64,000 nt of DNA, taken from positions 1-64,000 of the forward strand of contig JBBIKG010000004.1 of the NCBI GenBank assembly GCA_037445555.1, in the 5' to 3' direction. The DNA is from JAAYJT01 sp037445555. GTDB lineage: Bacteria > Bacteroidota > Bacteroidia > Bacteroidales > JAAYJT01. Shown here in pieces: positions 59,230-64,000 of the stretch (positions are counted from its first letter, which is position 1; every line of letters starts with the position of its first letter). A program made the translations under genes and the position numbers. The notes beneath the pieces are model-generated. The model worked only from the letters and a program-made list of their open reading frames with translations, was not told the DNA's origin and did no database searches.

Positions 59230-59922
59230 TTACTCCATCGGCTTTCCGTCGTCGGCTCCTGCCACCACAATCACAAATTCGCCCCGTGCATCCTTTTTTT
59301 CAAACAGCAGGCATAACTCCTGCAAGCTCCCCCTGACCGTTTCTTCAAACACCTTGCTGATCTCCCTTGATATGCTTGCTCGGCGTTCGGGGCCAAATAT
59401 GTCGCGCAGATCGGCGAGGGTTCTGCGCACCCGGTATGGCGACTCATACAAAACTACGGTGGATCTAATCTGAGCCAGAAAATTAAGCCGTGTGCTTCTG
59501 CCCTTCTTGGCAGGCAAAAACCCTTCAAAATAGAACCTGTCGCATGGCAGGCCTGATACGACCAGAGCAGGAACAAAGGCTGTCGGTCCCGGAAGACATT
59601 CAACGCAGATATCAGCTTCAACGCATGCTCTTACCAGTAAAAACCCCGCATCGCTGATGCCCGGCGTGCCCGCGTCACTAACCAGGGCAATGGTTTCACC
59701 CTCCGTGAGCCGTTTTACGACACCAATGGTATTCCGGTGCTCATTGTGCTGGTGGTAGGCTATAATGGGTTTGTCCACTCCAAGGTGCTTCAGTAGGTTG
59801 CCGGAGGTACGTGTGTCTTCGGCTAATATCAGATCCACTTCCGATAATATCTTTTTGGCTCGAAGTGTAATGTCCTCAAGGTTTCCGATAGGTGTGGGAA
59901 CTAGGATTAACTTCCCTGCCAT
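59230..59922 (-). CDS. rsmI: 16S rRNA 2'-O-ribose C1402 methyltransferase
   Basis: 230 residues of the SAM-dependent tetrapyrrole methylase fold: LILVPTPIGNLEDITLRAKKILSEVDLILAEDTRTSGNLLKH, ALVSDAGTPGISDAGFLLV and FYFEGFLPAKKGRS, with YESPYRVRRTLADL near the end. Methylates the ribose of C1402 in the decoding centre. It lies 16 bases before purN and 2 bases after the M28 peptidase stop. Confidence 0.95.
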   Translation of the reverse strand: MAGKLILVPTPIGNLEDITLRAKKILSEVDLILAEDTRTSGNLLKHLGVDKPIIAYHQHNEHRNTIGVVKRLTEGETIALVSDAGTPGISDAGFLLVRACVEADICVECLPGPTAFVPALVVSGLPCDRFYFEGFLPAKKGRSTRLNFLAQIRSTVVLYESPYRVRRTLADLRDIFGPERRASISREISKVFEETVRGSLQELCLLFEKKDARGEFVIVVAGADDGKPME

Positions 59923-59924
59923 GA

Positions 59925-61220
59925 TTAGAAACTTTTTAGAAAATTTTCAATCAGCCTGAAAACCTCATTGTATTTGCTTAGCGTGAGGCCTTCAGGCCTG
60001 TCAAAAACATTGTGATAATGCCTGAAATCGCTGGCATAGGTGAGCAGGAAAAAAGAGGGAACTCCTTTCTGGTGAAAGTGATAATGGTCACTACTTCGTG
60101 ATTCCCCCCTTCTGCGTATTTCGTTTACGTATTGGTGCTGTGCGTTAATACCTTCGATGGTGGAGGCACGCACCGAATCGGCAGTGGAGTTGAAAATGAT
60201 CAATCCGTCCTGACCGGTGCCCACCATGTCGAGGTTGACAAGGAATTTAATCTGCGAAAGTGGAAAGAGGGGGTTTTCGGTATAGATCTTAGACCCCAGC
60301 AGCCCTGTTTCTTCGCCGCCGAAAGCCATGAAAGCCATACTGTAATTGGGGGCATTTTCAGGAAGACTAAAATGCCTTGCCAGGTCAAGGAGCATAGCAA
60401 CGCCGCTTGCATTGTCGTGGGCGCCCGGATAATAGGTCTTACTGCCCATCATGCCTAGGTGGTCGTAATGTGCAGTGACCACCAGGAAGGTGTCCGGTGC
60501 GGCAGTACCTTTGATAAAGCCTATGACATTTTGCGTCTGGTAATTATTCAGGTACCTGGTTTCGAGGTCAACACGGATAAACCTTGGATCAGGGGGCAGG
60601 GCCTGCCGGGCTACTTCAAGCCGGGTGACAGGCTTTACAGGCATGGGGCGCGCCCACACATGGCCGGACACGGCCGGCCTTACAACAACGATGCCCCTGG
60701 CGCCAAATATATTATTATTGATTATCGAGTCAACCCAACGAATGGTGTCGCGCGACTTTATTTTCATTTGATCTATATCAAAAAGCAGATAGTGCTTCGA
60801 ATGGTTTTTTCGACTCATCGAACTGAATAATGCCGGGTTATCAAACACCTGGCGGGTAACATGAATCACCTTGTAGCGACCATTGTCTGCATGCGACCCG
60901 GCGTGAAAGGTGTACTCATTGCCCGGATTTAACGCCTTTTTGTTAATCGAAAAATCGGCCTTCCCCGGAAAAGAGTTGACACTCAGATCAAACTTCTGAT
61001 AGTAATCGTTGCCGAATGTTTTCAGTCCAATGCGGGTAAACTGCTCACCAATAAACGCTGCAGCCAAACTGTCGCCTTTATTGACATATCCCCGCCCAAA
61101 CATACCGGGTGCTGCCATCGAGTCGATAAGCATACGTGCATAGCGAACATCTTGGGCATAGGAGCTACACTGTAGGGTAATTAGAGTTCCCGCAAAAAGT
61201 AATTTTTGTAAAGATATCAT
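59925..61220 (-). CDS. Secreted M28-family zinc peptidase
   Basis: 431 residues with a signal peptide (ISLQKLLFAGTLITLQCSSYAQ). The bimetallic M28 motifs are visible: VVTAHYDHLG (His), GAHDNASGVAMLLDLA (bridging Asp), AFGGEETGLLGSK (Glu pair), VNLDMVGTGQDG (Asp) and the final His in RSSDHYHFHQKGVPS. It is a periplasmic or extracellular aminopeptidase. A domain between the signal peptide and the catalytic core (~60-200) is of PA-like size. It is between an unknown gene and rsmI. Confidence 0.92.
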   Translation of the reverse strand: MISLQKLLFAGTLITLQCSSYAQDVRYARMLIDSMAAPGMFGRGYVNKGDSLAAAFIGEQFTRIGLKTFGNDYYQKFDLSVNSFPGKADFSINKKALNPGNEYTFHAGSHADNGRYKVIHVTRQVFDNPALFSSMSRKNHSKHYLLFDIDQMKIKSRDTIRWVDSIINNNIFGARGIVVVRPAVSGHVWARPMPVKPVTRLEVARQALPPDPRFIRVDLETRYLNNYQTQNVIGFIKGTAAPDTFLVVTAHYDHLGMMGSKTYYPGAHDNASGVAMLLDLARHFSLPENAPNYSMAFMAFGGEETGLLGSKIYTENPLFPLSQIKFLVNLDMVGTGQDGLIIFNSTADSVRASTIEGINAQHQYVNEIRRRGESRSSDHYHFHQKGVPSFFLLTYASDFRHYHNVFDRPEGLTLSKYNEVFRLIENFLKSF

Positions 61221-61240
61221 TATCAGATAATTTATTGAGT

Positions 61241-62122
61241 TTATTCAGCAAACCGACGCAGCACCAGTTCCTTGAGCCGCACAACAGAGGCCGATTGGAG
61301 GATCCAACGATATTGTTGCAACATTTGATCAATGAGATACAGCGCCTCATTTTTTGACCGGCTGGAATTCAGGTTGGTTATTGCCCTATTGTAGGCCGCC
61401 AAGTCTCCTTTAAATAATTCGTTGATGAATAAAAACTTGTCATTGATGCCAATGGCAGTTTTCAGATCGCTAATCTGGCTATGCTGCATCCTGCTTCCAA
61501 GACTGTTTTGTTCGCTGCCCTGGTTGAAAATGTCGATCAGCGATTTTCGGTCATCACGATATTTCTCGGCTAACGTTGCCGGTGATGGCAAGGGTTCTGC
61601 ATCGGCAGTTTCTTTCGAAATGGCTGCTGTCGTAACCGGATCCGGCTTTATTGCCGGTACGGGGTTGATCTCGGGCTCAACGGTAGGTTCCGCCTGTGGA
61701 GTATGGGGAGGTTGAGGCGAAATAATTTCTTCAGGTTGTGTTACGGGGGGCGCCACATCTGGCAATACAGCAGACAGGTCAGACTCGGCTGCAATAGTCA
61801 AATCGCTTTTGGATGGGCTTTCGACAACTTCAGCCTGAGTGGCAGCAAGGGTCTGATCCTGGAAAGGCCGGCGCGCTTTCACTTCAAACCGAATGATTTG
61901 GTCGCTGACCGGTTGAGGTCTTACCTGGCCAATGTCAATGCCGGGTGTTTTATTCAGCTTGTCAATCAGGCGAACATCCTCGTAAAGCTTTCGGATATTC
62001 TCCCGCAGAATATCGAGTTCTATATAAGGGATTTTATCCTCATACCTTTTGATTATCTCCCACTGTTCGCGCATGGCCTCAAACAAACTATCGATTTCGG
62101 CTTTAATGATATCCTTACTCAT
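61241..62122 (-). CDS. Unknown protein with a helical N-terminus and a proline-rich linker
   Basis: 293 residues. The N-terminal ~85 residues form charged helices (EIDSLFEAMREQWEIIKRYEDKIPYIELDILRENIRKLYED). A ~100-residue Pro/Glu/Ala-rich linker follows (APPVTQPEEIISPQPPHTPQ and similar). The C-terminal ~80 residues contain DLKTAIGINDKFLFINELFKGD, a pattern I have seen in Bacteroidota hypothetical proteins without an assigned role. It has no signal peptide, so it is probably cytoplasmic. Its gene starts 20 bases before the M28 peptidase gene. Confidence 0.75.
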   Translation of the reverse strand: MSKDIIKAEIDSLFEAMREQWEIIKRYEDKIPYIELDILRENIRKLYEDVRLIDKLNKTPGIDIGQVRPQPVSDQIIRFEVKARRPFQDQTLAATQAEVVESPSKSDLTIAAESDLSAVLPDVAPPVTQPEEIISPQPPHTPQAEPTVEPEINPVPAIKPDPVTTAAISKETADAEPLPSPATLAEKYRDDRKSLIDIFNQGSEQNSLGSRMQHSQISDLKTAIGINDKFLFINELFKGDLAAYNRAITNLNSSRSKNEALYLIDQMLQQYRWILQSASVVRLKELVLRRFAE

Positions 62123-62224
62123 AATAACGTTTTTACATTAAATCATGAACGGTTTCTGTGGGGTAAAATTATGAATAATCCTGCTGGCTCTTTTCAAATA
62201 TGTTTACTTGTGGATTCATTTTCA

Positions 62225-62232
62225 TATTTTTG
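62225..62232 (+). promoter_or_regulatory. -7 box (TATTTTTG) of tdk
   Basis: Perfect TAnnTTTG, 30 bases before the ATG at 62263. Confidence 0.5.
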
Positions 62233-62262
62233 AAGCCCTGAAAGGCTTTATTTTCCACAACT

Positions 62263-62853
62263 ATGTTTCTTGAACCCCCGTATAGCAGACAAAACCGAAG
62301 AGGTTGGATCGAAGTGATTGTTGGATCAATGTTTTCGGGAAAAACCGAGGAGCTTATCCGAAGACTCAAACGAGCCCGGATTGCCAGGCAAAAGGTTGAA
62401 ATTTTCAAACCTAGCGTCGATACCCGCTATGACAATGTGAATGTAGTGTCGCACGACGAAAATTCCATTCCGTCCACTCCGGTTCAAACCGCCAACCAGA
62501 TACTGCTTTATGCCAACGATGTGGATGTGGTTGGGATTGACGAAGCCCAGTTTTTTGATAATGATTTGGCTATGGTGTGCAATCAACTGGCCAACAGAGG
62601 AATCCGTGTTATAGTGGCAGGCCTTGATATGGATTACCTGGGCAATCCGTTTGGGCCAATACCCCACTTGATGGCCATAGCAGAGTATGTCACCAAAGTT
62701 CATGCGGTATGCATTGAATGCGGCAATCTGGCACAGCACAGCCACCGAACCATAAAAAGCGATAACCTGGTACTGCTTGGAGAGAAAGATAACTACGAAC
62801 CCTTGTGCCGGGACTGCTTCAATAAAAAACTGGCCTCCGGAATTGCGTTGTAA
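62263..62853 (+). CDS. tdk: Thymidine kinase
   Basis: 196 residues of the type II (TK1-like) family: Walker A VGSMFSGKTEELIRR, DVVGIDEAQFF (Walker B and catalytic Glu) and the lasso domain GLDMDYLGNPFG. A zinc site uses CIECGN and CRDC near the C-terminus. It phosphorylates thymidine in the salvage pathway. Single gene with its own promoter. Confidence 0.96.
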   Translation: MFLEPPYSRQNRRGWIEVIVGSMFSGKTEELIRRLKRARIARQKVEIFKPSVDTRYDNVNVVSHDENSIPSTPVQTANQILLYANDVDVVGIDEAQFFDNDLAMVCNQLANRGIRVIVAGLDMDYLGNPFGPIPHLMAIAEYVTKVHAVCIECGNLAQHSHRTIKSDNLVLLGEKDNYEPLCRDCFNKKLASGIAL

Positions 62854-62918
62854 CTTTTGGCTTTTCAGGACCATAGCAACCTGTTGTGGTTGGGACGCTG
62901 GCATTGCTCTAAAATTTG

Positions 62919-62926
62919 TATTTTTG
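62919..62926 (+). promoter_or_regulatory. -7 box (TATTTTTG) of the cyclophilin gene
   Basis: Perfect TAnnTTTG, 36 bases before the ATG at 62963. Confidence 0.5.
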
Positions 62927-62962
62927 CCCGACCTATTGTAAACTTCCCAAAACCTGAGAATC

Positions 62963-63598
62963 ATGAAAAAAACCCTGTTTTTTATACTTGCTTTTTTCAC
63001 TTTCAACTTATTTAGCATGGCACAACATACTCCAAAGGAAACTCGCGTTCTGATCAAAACCGATCTGGGCGATATTACTGTCAAACTCTATAATGAGACG
63101 CCCCTGCATCGCGACAATTTCATCAAACTTGTAAAGGAAGGGTATTACAACGGCTCAATTTTTCATCGTGTGATCAAGGAATTCATGATACAGGGTGGGG
63201 GCGGAAAAACCGGTAATGAAGACCCGGGCTATACGGTGAAGGCCGAATTTGTTTCAAAATATTATCATAAAAAGGGAGCCCTGGCTGCGGCGCGCATGCC
63301 AGACCAGGTTAATCCGAACAAAGATAGCTCGGGATCACAGTTTTACATCGTTCAGGGGCGCATATTCAATCATGAACAGCTTACCATGATGAGTCAGCGT
63401 TCGGGCATCGCCTACACACCTGAGCAAATAAAGATGTACTCTACTGTTGGGGGCACGCCACATCTTGACGGAGCTTACACTGTGTTTGGCGAAGTGGTTA
63501 CCGGACTCGAGGTTGTGGATAAGATTGCTGCCGTGCAGACCGGTGCCGCCGACAGACCGGTGAAAGAAGTCAAGATGAGCATGCAACTGGTTAAATAA
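62963..63598 (+). CDS. Secreted cyclophilin-type peptidyl-prolyl isomerase
   Basis: 211 residues with a signal peptide (MKKTLFFILAFFTFNLFSMAQ), then a cyclophilin barrel: VLIKTDLGDITVKLYNETPLHRDNFIKLVKEGYYNGSIFHRVIKEFMIQGGG, AARMPDQVNPNKDSSGSQFYI and GAYTVFGEVVTGLEVVDKI. The active-site Arg (FHRV) and Gln (QGGG) are present. It acts on proline peptide bonds of exported proteins in the periplasm. pheS starts 3 bases downstream. Confidence 0.95.
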   Translation: MKKTLFFILAFFTFNLFSMAQHTPKETRVLIKTDLGDITVKLYNETPLHRDNFIKLVKEGYYNGSIFHRVIKEFMIQGGGGKTGNEDPGYTVKAEFVSKYYHKKGALAAARMPDQVNPNKDSSGSQFYIVQGRIFNHEQLTMMSQRSGIAYTPEQIKMYSTVGGTPHLDGAYTVFGEVVTGLEVVDKIAAVQTGAADRPVKEVKMSMQLVK

Positions 63599-63601
63599 CT
63601 G

Positions 63602-64000
63602 ATGAAAGAAAAGATTCTTCAACTCATCGGGCAGATTGAAACCTTAAAGCCCGCAACGGCTGAGGCCACCGAAGAATTCCGGATAAAATACCTCAGCCGC
63701 AAAGGATTACTCAATTCATTTTTCGAAGAATTCAAACAGATAGAGCCTGTCCGGCGCAAGGAAGTTGGCAGATTGCTTAATGACCTCAAGAACCTGCTTC
63801 AGGAGGTATATGAAACCGCCAGGTACAATACAGAACAGCAGGGAAAAAGTACCAGCGTTGTTCCTGATCTTACCTTACCTGCCGACTTCAACCAGCTTGG
63901 TTCTCGTCATCCTGTATCTATTGTGATGAATCGTGTGACAGAGGTCTTTGGCCGCATGGGCTTCCCTGTAGCCGACGGGCCTGAGATTGAAGATGACTGG
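63602..64000 (+). CDS. pheS: Phenylalanyl-tRNA synthetase alpha subunit (5' part)
   Basis: 133 codons from ATG 63602 to the window edge, open throughout. The N-terminal coiled-coil domain (MKEKILQLIGQIETL, KYLSRKGLLNSFFEEF) is followed by the start of the catalytic domain with LGSRHPVSIVMNRVTEVFGRMGF and DGPEIEDDW, typical of PheS. The gene starts 3 bases after the cyclophilin stop codon. Confidence 0.95.
   Translation, partial: MKEKILQLIGQIETLKPATAEATEEFRIKYLSRKGLLNSFFEEFKQIEPVRRKEVGRLLNDLKNLLQEVYETARYNTEQQGKSTSVVPDLTLPADFNQLGSRHPVSIVMNRVTEVFGRMGFPVADGPEIEDDW

Noticed and set aside
62326..63084. 252-codon minus-strand frame opposite tdk and the cyclophilin gene
   Set aside because: Shadow of two well-supported plus-strand genes; composition and lack of motifs are those of antisense reading.
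1..64000. CRISPR arrays, prophage, insertion sequences, defence islands
   Set aside because: No regularly spaced repeats, integrase, transposase or restriction/defence genes were seen in either strand.

Overview
The window is chromosomal DNA of a member of the Bacteroidota, probably an anaerobic Bacteroidales/Marinilabiliales-type organism. The evidence is the gliding/type IX secretion genes gldD and gldE, C-terminal T9SS sorting domains on two exported proteins, PorT-type outer-membrane barrels, a class II (B12-dependent) ribonucleotide reductase, a butyrate kinase/phosphotransbutyrylase pair, and Bacteroidota-type promoters (TAnnTTTG -7 boxes, sometimes with TTTG at -33) with no Shine-Dalgarno-like sites before start codons. 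I saw no prophage, insertion sequence, CRISPR array or integron. Gene density is high and strand switches are frequent.

Layout. 1-10.4 kb (minus strand) is an anion/phosphate region. A promoter at about 10.38 kb drives a five-gene run: a DUF47/PhoU-like protein, a PiT phosphate permease fused to a C-terminal LuxR-type DNA-binding module, an OprP/OprO-type porin, a lamin-tail-domain lipoprotein and a divergent CYTH-like protein. Then come a classical CYTH protein, an SLC13 transporter, an unknown membrane protein and a T9SS-secreted beta-propeller. 10.7-16.2 kb (plus) holds two GT2 glycosyltransferases around a GT39-like membrane glycosyltransferase, then recJ. 16.3-20.0 kb (minus) holds ptb-buk, a CsaA-like tRNA-binding protein, another CYTH protein and a metallo-beta-lactamase-fold hydrolase. 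20.1-27.6 kb holds an M64 peptidase, mgtE, a T9SS-secreted M14 carboxypeptidase, gldD, gldE and ssb. 27.8-31.3 kb holds a CPBP protease and a TonB-energising ExbB-X-ExbD-ExbD operon preceded by tRNA-Ser. 31.4-35 kb holds asparaginase, TatD, a GT9 transferase and a glyoxalase-II-like hydrolase.

35-42 kb holds a large outer-membrane protein (degenerate peptidase domain, TolB-like propeller, Omp85-like barrel), a half-size TauE/SafE protein and nrdJ with a strong terminator. 42-46 kb holds a small repeat protein, a radical-SAM protein, a divergently transcribed polyprenyl synthase and a two-component system. 46-49 kb holds a CAP-domain protein, two PorT-like barrels, tpx and a CAT-anticodon tRNA. 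49.5-54.8 kb holds dusB, mutY, the HU gene with a 29-codon very basic ORF that resembles the Bacteroidota ribosomal protein bL38, rng and trpS. 55-58.6 kb is a three-gene biotin-dependent acyl-CoA carboxylase operon. 58.6-64 kb holds purN, rsmI, an M28 peptidase, an unknown proline-rich protein, tdk, a secreted cyclophilin and the start of pheS.

The most unusual items are the PiT-LuxR fusion and the phosphate operon around it, the very small bL38-like gene, the peptidase/propeller/Omp85 fusion, and a recurring placement of -7 promoter boxes 4-6 bases before start codons, which would give leaderless or nearly leaderless mRNAs. Functions are from family recognition by eye; no database search was run.
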